DNA of 52,886 bases, taken from Bacteroidota bacterium. GTDB taxonomy: Bacteria > Bacteroidota > Bacteroidia > JABEUT01. The notes beneath the pieces were generated by a model. The model was not told where the DNA came from. It saw only the letters and a list, made by a program, of their open reading frames with translations, and ran no database searches. The stretch lies in contig JAKAOA010000005.1 of NCBI GenBank assembly GCA_021823405.1, forward strand, positions 1 through 52,886. Direction: 5' to 3'. How positions within the stretch are numbered: the first letter of the stretch is position 1; every line of letters starts with the position of its first letter. Below, in pieces: positions 40,381-49,059 of this stretch. Made by a program: the position numbers and the translations under genes.

Positions 40381-40440
40381 TTGTTTTAGGTTTGTAAAAA
40401 GTACGAAGCACCCTCTGCATGTAAAAGCACGCTCTGCGTG

Positions 40441-40872
40441 TTAGTCGAGATAGTGGTGGGAAGACCTATACGAAGGCGAGCCGTTCAGTTCCTTGCTATG
40501 AAAGCTCTGCTTTTCTTTCAGCACTTTAAGCTCGGTCTCGGCAAGTATTTGCTTCTCCCTGCTTTCCTCCAGTTTCTTCTTCACACTATTCAGCTCCGTT
40601 TCCAGCTCTTCGTTGTCATCCTGTAGTCCGCTTATCTCCTGCGCCTGGGCTTCTATCCTGCGGTCTTTCTCTTTGCCCAGCAGCCAGTTCCCTACGACTA
40701 CGCCTGCCATGAAGCCTACTATGGAGAACAGGGCCCGTATGATGGGCTGCATGTTTTCCTGCCTCCCTATGAGCTTTTCCAGTTGCTTCTCCAGCCAACC
40801 GCCACCACCGGAGGTGGTTTTGTTATCCACTGTTCCCGGGTTTTGTTTTCCTTCTGTTTTGTTATCCGCCAT
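40441..40872 (-). CDS. Hypothetical single-TM coiled-coil protein
   Basis: TM segment IIRALFSIVGFMAGVVVGNWLLG followed by a long charged coiled coil. Confidence 0.55.
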   Translation of the reverse strand: MADNKTEGKQNPGTVDNKTTSGGGGWLEKQLEKLIGRQENMQPIIRALFSIVGFMAGVVVGNWLLGKEKDRRIEAQAQEISGLQDDNEELETELNSVKKKLEESREKQILAETELKVLKEKQSFHSKELNGSPSYRSSHHYLD

Positions 40873-40903
40873 TTTTTATTGATGTTTAAGACAAGGGGTG
40901 GCA

Positions 40904-40935
40904 GCTCCGGCGGGGAATATCATTCCCGCCGGAGC
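40904..40935. other. Strong GC-rich hairpin between two minus-strand genes
   Basis: GCTCCGGCGGGGAATATCATTCCCGCCGGAGC nearly perfect inverted repeat; no downstream T-run on the minus strand. Confidence 0.7.
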
Positions 40936-40970
40936 CGCTCTCCTCTTGTGGTTGTTACTTATCCCTGTTG

Positions 40971-41957
40971 TCAGGCTGCATGGGGCAACTCCTCACTGCC
41001 TTCATCCTCCTTTTCTTTTTCTGCTATCGGGTTTACAGCTTGATTAGTTGCATCCTTTCGCAATGTTTCGGAAGCCTTTTCCGTTTCCGAAGAATCTTTC
41101 CTTTGGTTTGCCTTGCTTGCATTCTGCACCATTCTTTCTTTCAGCCTTGCAGCATAAGTCAGGGTGGGCATAATGAGCTTTTTCTCTGCCATCAGCAGGC
41201 GTGTCAACGCAAAGAATTGCTCCTGCTCTTTCTCATCAAATCTCTCCTGTATCTCTCTCAAGGCTCCCAGCCTGTCCCTCTCTGCTTCACTCAGCTCCTC
41301 TGTTTCCCCAGTATAGCTGTAAGTGGTTTCGCCTTGCTCTTCGGGTTCATCCTGCTTTTCTTTGTTAGCACTGTCCTCGGCCATAAGCCCTGCCAGTTCC
41401 ATGCCTCCGGGTATCCTTGACAGTAAGCGGGGATTGCGCCGTATAAGGCTCTCGGCAGCCACCGAAGCTATCTCGCCCAGGTGTACGCCTTTTATCTTCA
41501 GGCGCTCTCCTTTTTCCCTTTTTAAGGCGTTCTCCAACTTGTCTATAAACTCTTCCGCTTCTTTTATCTGCTCTTTCAGCTCCTTGTTTTCTTCCACTAC
41601 CTTGTCATACGCCATCTGCTTCTTTATCGCATCTACTTTCTCCTCCACCTTCCTATCTATATCTACACCCGCTAAAGAGGTAGCAGGCGGCTCCTGCCTG
41701 TCCTTCAGGGAGAAGATATGCTTGTCGCTGCGGCTGCCATGACCTTCATAGAGGGTGATGGTTATAGTCTCGGTATCGCCTGTGATATAGTCTTCATAGA
41801 GGTCAAACAAGGAAGTATCCGCCGTGCGGGGCACTACTTTCAGCTCCCCTGCTTTGATTTCATATTCCATTGGCTGACCGCTCTTTTCTTTATTCAGCAG
41901 GAGCTGTTTTAACAAAGCTACCTTGCTGTTGTCGTATTTGCTTTGGTATATACTCAT
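40971..41957 (-). CDS. Hypothetical coiled-coil protein
   Basis: 328 aa; VEEKVDAIKKQMAYDKVVEENKELKEQIKEAEEFIDKLENALKREKGERLK; no recognised enzymatic motif. Confidence 0.55.
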   Translation of the reverse strand: MSIYQSKYDNSKVALLKQLLLNKEKSGQPMEYEIKAGELKVVPRTADTSLFDLYEDYITGDTETITITLYEGHGSRSDKHIFSLKDRQEPPATSLAGVDIDRKVEEKVDAIKKQMAYDKVVEENKELKEQIKEAEEFIDKLENALKREKGERLKIKGVHLGEIASVAAESLIRRNPRLLSRIPGGMELAGLMAEDSANKEKQDEPEEQGETTYSYTGETEELSEAERDRLGALREIQERFDEKEQEQFFALTRLLMAEKKLIMPTLTYAARLKERMVQNASKANQRKDSSETEKASETLRKDATNQAVNPIAEKEKEDEGSEELPHAA

Positions 41958-41975
41958 GTCCTGTGGTTTTAATGG

Positions 41976-42257
41976 TTACGCTGCCTGTTTTATTTCTTCT
42001 TCCTGTTCCAGGCGCAGTTCAGGCGGCAATTGCTCTTTCTCCCATGTGCGGTATTTCTTCAGCATGGTGTGTTGCAGGCTCCTTATGGTCTCAAGGGTTT
42101 TTATCTTTTCTTCATAGCATTCCTGTAAACGTTCATGACAGGCTACCTGGGCCTTTAAATTCGTATTATCTTCTTCAAGGCGGATGAACCGTATTATGCC
42201 TTGCAGTATTAACTGCTCTGGCGATGCCTCCCCGGCTTTTTTCGTTGTGTTTTCCAT
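41976..42257 (-). CDS. Hypothetical small coiled-coil protein
   Basis: 93 aa helical ORF directly upstream of the 41957 gene, same strand. Confidence 0.5.
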   Translation of the reverse strand: MENTTKKAGEASPEQLILQGIIRFIRLEEDNTNLKAQVACHERLQECYEEKIKTLETIRSLQHTMLKKYRTWEKEQLPPELRLEQEEEIKQAA

Positions 42258-42501
42258 TGTCTTATATTTTAATAATAGGTGTGAATAAAAAAATCTTCTT
42301 GCTGTGATTCTCCCTTTTCCGTGCTATGTGGGATGAAATTTCCTGCTGAACTCCTTTTCTCTTAAAAACATTTTTTCCATATTTATTATTTGTTGTATCT
42401 TGCAGTACGTATTTTATTGATGCTTCTATTTTCAGATGATGAATGCATATATTTCATATTTTTTAGCAGGGAGGCAAGATAGTGCCGCACCCATAGGGCG
42501 C

Positions 42502-42693
42502 TGTTAACTTTTGCGCGATTTTGTGCGCTTTTATCAGCATTTGTGCGCTTTTGTGCAGTTGTGTCCGGTTTTTTTAATGTGCTCTTTTTCATTTTTTTTA
42601 TTTGGCGGGCCAAGATAATGCCATGCAACAGGGGTGACCTTAAATCATGTTAGCTTTTGTCAGCTTTCCGTAGTTCGTGTTAGCTTTTGTCAG
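42502..42693. repeat. Iteron-like direct-repeat array (TGTKMRCTTTT... units)
   Basis: TGTTAACTTTTGCGCG at 42502, TGTGCGCTTTTATCAG at 42522, TGTGCGCTTTTGTGCAG at 42542 (exact 20-bp spacing); two identical TGTTAGCTTTTGTCAG at 42648 and 42678 (30-bp spacing). Confidence 0.65.
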
Positions 42694-42823
42694 GATTTTT
42701 ACCGCCATAGGTGGTTTTTTCATTTTCTTTTTTGTAGTTTTTAAAGTGCATTTTCTGTTTGTGTTTTTCATTGTTTATGTTATTATATAAATAATATTAT
42801 AAGAACATTATTATTAAAAAAAT

Positions 42824-43528
42824 TTACGCTTCTGTTTTTTCTACTTTTTTAGCAACGGCATCCGCTACCAGGGCCATCACTTTCTTTAGTATGTCGAGCT
42901 TGTTTTTATAAGTAGCCTTGAGCTGGGCTTCAAGTTCCTGCTTATAGCTTCCTTCTACCCATTCTATAAGGGTCGGGAAGCTATAGTCAAGGTATATGAC
43001 CGGGCAGAGGCGTTTATAATAATGATAGGCTTGCAACTCTTCATGCAGTTTTACATTTATAAACCTCTCTATATCAGGAAAAAGTTTACGGGCTGCCATA
43101 TAAAGCCTGTCCACCGTTGCACGGGGTTCGGAAAAGTTAATCACGGGAAGGAGCATATCGTTGGTCTTTAATATACTTGCTCTCAATTTGGGCTTAAGAT
43201 AGTGCTCTACAGCCTCCTCTATGGAGGTCGAATAAAGCTCGTACTTTTGTTTTAGCCCTTTCATGTCATAGTCCCCTTCTATACGGGAAGATTCGTAGTG
43301 TATGATTTTGCACAGTATCTTTTCCTCAAAGCCCATCAATCCCTTCTTTACTTTATCCAGGCTCTCATAATACACCCCGTACTTGCTTTTGAGTTGCATG
43401 TTCCTGCGGTTATAGGTGAGCTGTATATAAAGGGGGTAGTATTTCTTTCCTTTCTCCCCTGTAGCTCCCTCCAGCAGCCTGTTGAGGTAGAACTTCACCG
43501 TTATTTTTTTCTCCTTTTTCATATCCAA
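42824..43528 (-). CDS. Hypothetical protein; N terminus resembles the Arm DNA-binding domain of Bacteroidota tyrosine integrases
   Basis: ITVKFYLNRLLEGATGEKGKKYYPLYIQLTYNRRNMQLKSKYGVYYES...; no recognisable R..HxxR..Y catalytic residues. Confidence 0.5.
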   Translation of the reverse strand: MDMKKEKKITVKFYLNRLLEGATGEKGKKYYPLYIQLTYNRRNMQLKSKYGVYYESLDKVKKGLMGFEEKILCKIIHYESSRIEGDYDMKGLKQKYELYSTSIEEAVEHYLKPKLRASILKTNDMLLPVINFSEPRATVDRLYMAARKLFPDIERFINVKLHEELQAYHYYKRLCPVIYLDYSFPTLIEWVEGSYKQELEAQLKATYKNKLDILKKVMALVADAVAKKVEKTEA

Positions 43529-43790
43529 TGGGGCGCAAATATATAAATGTTATTATAAATACATATATATAAGAACGTTTATTTTATCAAAAAGTTGGGC
43601 GGGATAGTAAAAAAATCAGGTCATCCTTAGCAAGTGACTGAAAATCAATAAAATTATTTTTAGTCAGATGGGGTATAAAAATGAATGCCCCTAATACTAA
43701 GGAATTAGAAAAGAAGAAACTGAGCCTAATGAATATAACTAAGTACAGGGCAATTTAAAACACCTATATCGAAGGGCCCATGAAGGAACT

Positions 43791-44024
43791 TTGCAGAAAA
43801 ATAATATGAAACAGGATAAAATTCAAGCCACACAAATTGAAATCAGGTGTTATTCCGTAAAAGAATTGGCCACTTTATATCAGTTAAGCGGAAAAACGAT
43901 GAAGAAATTGATTGCTGAATTTGCACCAGACATCGGCAAAAGAGTTGGCCATTGCTACACGCCCAAGCAAGTGAGAGTCATTTTTGATGAAATAGGCATC
44001 CCCGGTACCATAAACCTGAATTAA
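43791..44024 (+). CDS. Small putative helix-turn-helix protein
   Basis: IEIRCYSVKELATLYQLSGKTMKKLIAEFAPDIGKRVGHCYTPKQVRVIFDEIG. Confidence 0.5.
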   Translation: MQKNNMKQDKIQATQIEIRCYSVKELATLYQLSGKTMKKLIAEFAPDIGKRVGHCYTPKQVRVIFDEIGIPGTINLN

Positions 44025-44152
44025 CCATTCCAAATCAGGAATAATCTGGCAAAATCCATCCTATTTCGTCCTTTTTAAGCCAAATCGCTCCAAATCCGGA
44101 AATGAACCTAATGACCTGTTGTTTATTTGCAGCCCGCAAAAAAATAAACGAC

Positions 44153-45676
44153 ATGAGTAACATCCGGCATATACTTCGCCTTCACACACAAGGCGTAGGT
44201 TTTTTTGAGATTATACGGCAAACCAGCATTTCACGCACTACTTTGAGAAAGCACATTAACGACTTTAAAGGGAGTGGATTAAGCTTTGAAGATATAAACG
44301 AGTTAAGTGATGCCGACTTAGAAGAACTATTTCAGAAGCCGGAAGAAAGACCCGTTGATATAGTGCTGCAAAAGCTCCTTGAACTATTTCCTGCAATGGA
44401 TAGAGAGTTAAAACGAAGAGGGGTGACCAGAATGACACTGTGGCAGGAGTATATCAAAAATTACCCGGATGGCTATGGATATAGCAGGTTTAACCGCTAC
44501 TTCAAGAAATGGAAAGAGCAGGCAAAACCCGTAATGCATAAAGAGCATGTGGCAGGAGATAAGATGTACATAGACTTCGCCGGTCAGAAATTATCCTTTA
44601 TTGACCCGGCTACAGGAACAGTACAGCCCGTTGAGGTTTTTGTGGCTATTCTCGGTGCAAGCCAGCTTACTTATGTGGAAGCTGTGATGACACAAAAGAA
44701 AGAAGACTTTATCCCGGCATGTGAGAACGCTTTGCATTTTTTCGGCGGCGTTCCCGGTGCTATTGTTTGCGATAATTTGCGCGCAGCCGTAAAAAAGGTA
44801 AGCAGGTATGAACCTTCCATAAATGAAACCTTTTTTGATTTTGGCGAACATTACAATACTGCCATATTACCTGCAAGAGTGCGTAAGCCCACTGATAAAG
44901 CTCCGGTAGAAATAGCCATCAGGATAATATACAGCCGTATTTATGCCAAATTAAGAGACCAAACATATAATTCACTCAAAGAATTAAATAAAGCTATTTG
45001 GGATGCTTTGGAAGAGCATAATAATCAAATTATTACAGGCAACGAATATAGCCGCTGGCAACTGTTCAGAGACAGAGAAAAGGCCGCCCTTTTGCCTTTA
45101 CCTTTATTACGCTATGAGTTTAAGAAGCAGGCTTATATTACCGTACCTAAGAACGGCCATATTCGCTTATCAGCCGATAAACATCATTACAGCGTACCTT
45201 ATAACTTCATCGGTAAAAGCATTAAGGTGCTATATTCCAATGAAGATGTCGAAATGTTTTACAATTATGAAAGGATTGCCTTTCACAAGCGGGATAGAAC
45301 CCCATATACATATACTACTGTTAATAAACATCTATTCCCGGCATACCGTTTTACAGCGGAACTGGTATCCGACCGCTTTGTTACGCTCGCCGAAAGTATC
45401 CATCCGGATGTTACGCGGTATATAGGAAAAATTCTTGAAAGCCAGCGCCACAGAGACCAGGCTTACAGAATATGCACAGGTGTTCTTGATTTCGCCAAAA
45501 AGGTAGGTAATGACAGGCTTACTAAAGCTTGCCAGAGAGCTGAAAACTGCGGCATATACAGCTACAGAATTATAAAAAAGATACTGGAACAGGGACTGGA
45601 TATGTGCGATAATGAGGATGAGAAGCTGAAAATGCCTGAACACAACAACATACGTGGCAAAGAATATTATCAATAA
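44153..45676 (+). CDS. istA: IS21 family transposase IstA
   Basis: HTH N terminus, DDE-type core (GDKMYIDFAGQKL, GAIVCDNLRAAV, NTAILPARVRKPTDKAPVE), followed by IstB; start at MSNIRHILRLH. Confidence 0.93.
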   Translation: MSNIRHILRLHTQGVGFFEIIRQTSISRTTLRKHINDFKGSGLSFEDINELSDADLEELFQKPEERPVDIVLQKLLELFPAMDRELKRRGVTRMTLWQEYIKNYPDGYGYSRFNRYFKKWKEQAKPVMHKEHVAGDKMYIDFAGQKLSFIDPATGTVQPVEVFVAILGASQLTYVEAVMTQKKEDFIPACENALHFFGGVPGAIVCDNLRAAVKKVSRYEPSINETFFDFGEHYNTAILPARVRKPTDKAPVEIAIRIIYSRIYAKLRDQTYNSLKELNKAIWDALEEHNNQIITGNEYSRWQLFRDREKAALLPLPLLRYEFKKQAYITVPKNGHIRLSADKHHYSVPYNFIGKSIKVLYSNEDVEMFYNYERIAFHKRDRTPYTYTTVNKHLFPAYRFTAELVSDRFVTLAESIHPDVTRYIGKILESQRHRDQAYRICTGVLDFAKKVGNDRLTKACQRAENCGIYSYRIIKKILEQGLDMCDNEDEKLKMPEHNNIRGKEYYQ

Positions 45677-45705
45677 TAGTATTAACTCCTTAAAACAAAA
45701 ACAAC

Positions 45706-46443
45706 ATGAATGAATCAACGTTAGAAAAAATGAAAAAGATGAAGCTCTTTGGTATGCACAATGCTTTTAAAACCAGCATTGAATCAGGCAAGACCGAAGA
45801 TTATACATCGGATGAAATGGTTGGCTACCTTATCGGTTCGGAATGGGATGACCGACACAATCGCAGTATAGCCCGACAGCTTAAGAACGCTAAATTCCGG
45901 TATAAAGCATCAATGGAAGAGCTTAATTATGCTACTGACCGAAATCTCGACAAAAACCAAATCATGCGTTTAGGCGAGTGTACGTTTTTAAATAAGCATG
46001 AGAATGTCCTGATTACGGGCAGCACAGGCATAGGCAAAAGTTACATTGCATCGGCTTTAGGTCATCAGGCATGCAGTATGGGATACAGGGTAATGTATCA
46101 TAATACCGCCAAATTGATGGGTAAACTCAAAATTGCGAAGGGAGAAGGCTCTTATGTCAGGGAAATAGCAAAAATAGAACGCCAGAATCTTTTGATACTG
46201 GATGATTTCGGCTTGCAACCATTTGACAGCCAGAGCAGGGCCATACTTATGGAAATAATTGAAGACAGGCATGGCAATGCCTCAACCATTATTACCTCCC
46301 AGGTTCCCGTAAAGGAATGGTATGATATAATTGGTGAGCAAACCGTAGCGGATGCCATAATGGACAGGATAATTCATCAGGCGCACAGGCTTGAAATAAA
46401 AGGCGAGTCCATGCGAAAGAAGATTGCGAAATTGGCAGCATAA
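45706..46443 (+). CDS. istB: IS21-like element helper ATPase IstB
   Basis: Walker A ITGSTGIGKSYIASALGHQA, LLILDDFGLQPFDSQSRAILMEIIEDRH, TIITSQVPVKEWYD. Confidence 0.95.
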   Translation: MNESTLEKMKKMKLFGMHNAFKTSIESGKTEDYTSDEMVGYLIGSEWDDRHNRSIARQLKNAKFRYKASMEELNYATDRNLDKNQIMRLGECTFLNKHENVLITGSTGIGKSYIASALGHQACSMGYRVMYHNTAKLMGKLKIAKGEGSYVREIAKIERQNLLILDDFGLQPFDSQSRAILMEIIEDRHGNASTIITSQVPVKEWYDIIGEQTVADAIMDRIIHQAHRLEIKGESMRKKIAKLAA

Positions 46444-46463
46444 AGTGAATTCTAAAAAGTAAG

Positions 46464-46489
46464 AGAGGGGATACAACTGTGTCCCCTCT
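46464..46489 (+). terminator. Intrinsic terminator after istB
   Basis: AGAGGGGATAC AACT GTGTCCCCTCT followed by TTATTTAT. Confidence 0.75.
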
Positions 46490-46579
46490 TTATTTATAGG
46501 AATTCCGTTCTATTACGAAACAAACATCGGTTTTATTTTGTAATTTTCGCATCCTTATTTTAGCTAACCTACCATTGCA

Positions 46580-48151
46580 ATGGCAAAACAAAAAGAGATA
46601 AAGGAAGAGCCGCTTGAGAAAAAACTATGGAAAGCTGCCGATAAGCTCCGTAAAAACATGGATGCTGCCGAATACAAACATGTAGTATTGGGCTTGATTT
46701 TTTTAAAATACATATCGGATGCCTTTGAAGAACTGTACCAAAAGCTGGTATTACTGAAAAAAGGTGGAGCCGACCCCGAAGATAAAAATGAGTATGTAGC
46801 TGAAAAAGTGTTTTATGTGCCGCCTTCTGCAAGGTGGCAATGGATACAGGGCAGGGCTAAGTTGCCTACCATTGGCAAGGATATTGACGAGGCTATGGAT
46901 ACCATTGAAAAGGATAATCCCTCGTTACGTGGCGTATTACCGAAAGTATATGCACAGGAAAAACTGGATAAAGGCAGCCTCGGCGGGCTTATTGACTTAA
47001 TAAGCACTGCCGTGCTGGGGACTAAAGAGGCTCAAAGTAAGGATATATTGGGCAAGGTTTACGAATATTTTTTAGGCGAGTTTGCACTGGCAGAAGGTAA
47101 AAAGGGAGGCCAGTTCTATACCCCTGCAAGCGTGGTAAAATTATTGGTAGAAATGCTTGAGCCATATGAAGGCAGGGTGTTTGACCCATGTTGTGGTAGC
47201 GGCGGTATGTTTGTGCAAAGTGAAAAGTTTATCAAAGTGCACCAAGACCATTATAAAAAGAACAACGGTAAAAAACTATCCCTTAACCCTGCCGACCATA
47301 TCTCTATTTACGGGCAGGAAAGCAACCAAACTACATGGCGGCTGGCTAAAATGAACCTTGCCATACGGGGTATTGACAGCAGCAATGTTAAATGGAACAA
47401 CGAGGGCAGCTTTTTGAATGATGCTCATAAGGACTTAAAAGCAGATTACATACTTGCCAATCCTCCGTTTAATGACAGCGACTGGAGCGGTGAACTATTA
47501 CAGAAGGATGCTCGCTGGCAATATGGTGTACCGCCTGCCGGAAATGCTAACTATGCCTGGATACAGCACTTTCTGTACCATTTAGCCCCGAATGGGCAGG
47601 CTGGTTTTGTTTTATCCAAAGGCTCACTTACCACTAATACTACAGGAGAGGGTGAAATACGCAAGGCTTTGGTGGAAAATGATTTGATAGACTGCATTGT
47701 AAACCTGCCCACCAAACTATTTTTAAATACACAGATACCCGCCTGTTTGTGGTTTTTAAAACGGAATAAAAAGGAACGTAAGGGCGAAATATTGTTTATC
47801 GATGCCCGTAATCTGGGGTATTTAGTAAACCGCCGCAACCGTAATTTAAGCAATGAGGATATTGCACAGGTTGCCAATACATACCATTACTGGCGTACAA
47901 AAAGCAAGGATTATGTTGATGTGGCTGGCTTTTGCAAAAGCGTAACACTTGACGAGGTAAAAACTCTGAATTATGTTGTTACACCTGGCAGGTATGTTGG
48001 TTTGCCTGATGATGAGGATGATTTTAATTTTACTGAACGTTTTACAAGCTTAAAGGCAGAATTGGAAAAGCAAATGGCTGAAGAGGCTGAATTGAATAAA
48101 CGCATAGTGCAAAATCTAAAAAAAATTCAGTATGAGCCTATTGCTAAGTAA
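46580..48151 (+). CDS. hsdM: Type I restriction-modification system DNA methyltransferase subunit M
   Basis: HsdM_N-like N terminus; [17 protein letters not shown], catalytic [13 protein letters not shown]. Confidence 0.95.
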   Translation: MAKQKEIKEEPLEKKLWKAADKLRKNMDAAEYKHVVLGLIFLKYISDAFEELYQKLVLLKKGGADPEDKNEYVAEKVFYVPPSARWQWIQGRAKLPTIGKDIDEAMDTIEKDNPSLRGVLPKVYAQEKLDKGSLGGLIDLISTAVLGTKEAQSKDILGKVYEYFLGEFALAEGKKGGQFYTPASVVKLLVEMLEPYEGRVFDPCCGSGGMFVQSEKFIKVHQDHYKKNNGKKLSLNPADHISIYGQESNQTTWRLAKMNLAIRGIDSSNVKWNNEGSFLNDAHKDLKADYILANPPFNDSDWSGELLQKDARWQYGVPPAGNANYAWIQHFLYHLAPNGQAGFVLSKGSLTTNTTGEGEIRKALVENDLIDCIVNLPTKLFLNTQIPACLWFLKRNKKERKGEILFIDARNLGYLVNRRNRNLSNEDIAQVANTYHYWRTKSKDYVDVAGFCKSVTLDEVKTLNYVVTPGRYVGLPDDEDDFNFTERFTSLKAELEKQMAEEAELNKRIVQNLKKIQYEPIAK

Positions 48152-48160
48152 AGAAAAACA

Positions 48161-48187
48161 AATTGTCGTATCACTGTCACGACAATT
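48161..48187. other. Hairpin downstream of hsdM
   Basis: AATTGTCGT ... ACGACAATT perfect 9-bp stem. Confidence 0.6.
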
Positions 48188-48276
48188 AAAAATATAAAGT
48201 ATTGGGCAAACCCGGATAAAAATCAGTTAAGTATGCGGTACTGAAATAATGAAGTTGAACCTTATAAAAACAAAAA

Positions 48277-48310
48277 CCCGGAAGCTTGAATTTCTTCAGG
48301 GGCTTCCGGG
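48277..48310. other. Second hairpin in the hsdM/HEPN gap
   Basis: CCCGGAAGC ... GCTTCCGGG perfect 9-bp stem. Confidence 0.6.
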
Positions 48311-48377
48311 AACTATATTCTGAATGCAAATATAATACAAAAATGAATACAAAACACATACAAAAGAGAGAGGGGAT

Positions 48378-49058
48378 ATGATTTTTAGTGATTTTCAGCA
48401 GATAATGTCTTCGGCAAGGATGAGCAGGTACCTCAATGCTTGCGGAGGGAATACCCGGAAAGCAATGACATTATATCGTCTGAACCTGAAGTTATCACAG
48501 GAGCTGTTTACCATAGTTAGTTGCCTTGAAATTGCATTACGGAATGCTATTGATAAGCATTATACAGTGCTTAAAGGGAATGATTGGTTAAGGGATGCTG
48601 CGAGGCCCGGAGGTATGTTTAGTAATAGACAATGTGGTAAAACCCCATATATTATTGCTGCCGGAGAAAGGAAATTGACTATATATTCTCATTCAAAATT
48701 GATTACCGAGATGGATTTCGGTTTTTGGAGGTATGTGTTCGCAAGGCATCAGTTTCACGCTGGAGGACAATCGTTACTCGCAATTTTTCCTTCAAAACCA
48801 ATAAGTACCCCAACTGTAAATTATAATAACACATACGTATTTGATGAATTGGAGAAAATAAATAATATGCGAAATAGGCTGGCTCACCACGAACCAGTAT
48901 GTTTTTTGATTAATAATCATACAAAAGATACAACCTATGCAAGGCAACACTATGCACTAATGCTACAGTTTTTTCAATGGATGAATATTGATGAGGCTGC
49001 CCTGCTTTACGGAATAGACCACATAAATGAAATTTGTAACAGAATTGATGCTTTGTAA
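48378..49058 (+). CDS. Abi-like HEPN-fold protein (Abi_2/AbiD-F-like)
   Basis: ELFTIVSCLEIALRNAIDKHY and NNMRNRLAHHEPV (RxxxxH HEPN motif) in a 226 aa helical protein. Confidence 0.8.
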   Translation: MIFSDFQQIMSSARMSRYLNACGGNTRKAMTLYRLNLKLSQELFTIVSCLEIALRNAIDKHYTVLKGNDWLRDAARPGGMFSNRQCGKTPYIIAAGERKLTIYSHSKLITEMDFGFWRYVFARHQFHAGGQSLLAIFPSKPISTPTVNYNNTYVFDELEKINNMRNRLAHHEPVCFLINNHTKDTTYARQHYALMLQFFQWMNIDEAALLYGIDHINEICNRIDAL

Positions 49059-49059
49059 A

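Larger units (their letters stand above)
44102..46490 (+). mobile_element. IS21-family insertion sequence (approximate extent; termini not resolved)
   Basis: istA/istB pair; terminal inverted repeats could not be matched by eye, so limits are gene-based. Confidence 0.7.

Noticed and set aside
40968-41742. Plus-strand ORFs of 150 and 139 aa
   Set aside because: Antisense to the coiled-coil gene 40971-41957; Ser/Phe/Cys-rich composition is typical of reverse-complemented Lys/Glu-rich coding sequence.
42386-42628. 80 aa minus-strand ORF
   Set aside because: Overlaps the 20-bp-phased repeat array and its repeats fall in different codon phases; more likely non-coding repeats than a gene.
43635-43666. 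Inverted repeat TGACTGAAAAT..ATTTTTAGTCA as an IS21 left terminus
   Set aside because: No matching inverted copy found downstream of istB; cannot be assigned as an IS end without comparison to other copies.
44031-44103. CCAAATCAGGAAT / CCAAATCCGGAAAT direct repeats as IS21 terminal repeats
   Set aside because: Plausible, but the reciprocal right end could not be located, so only noted.
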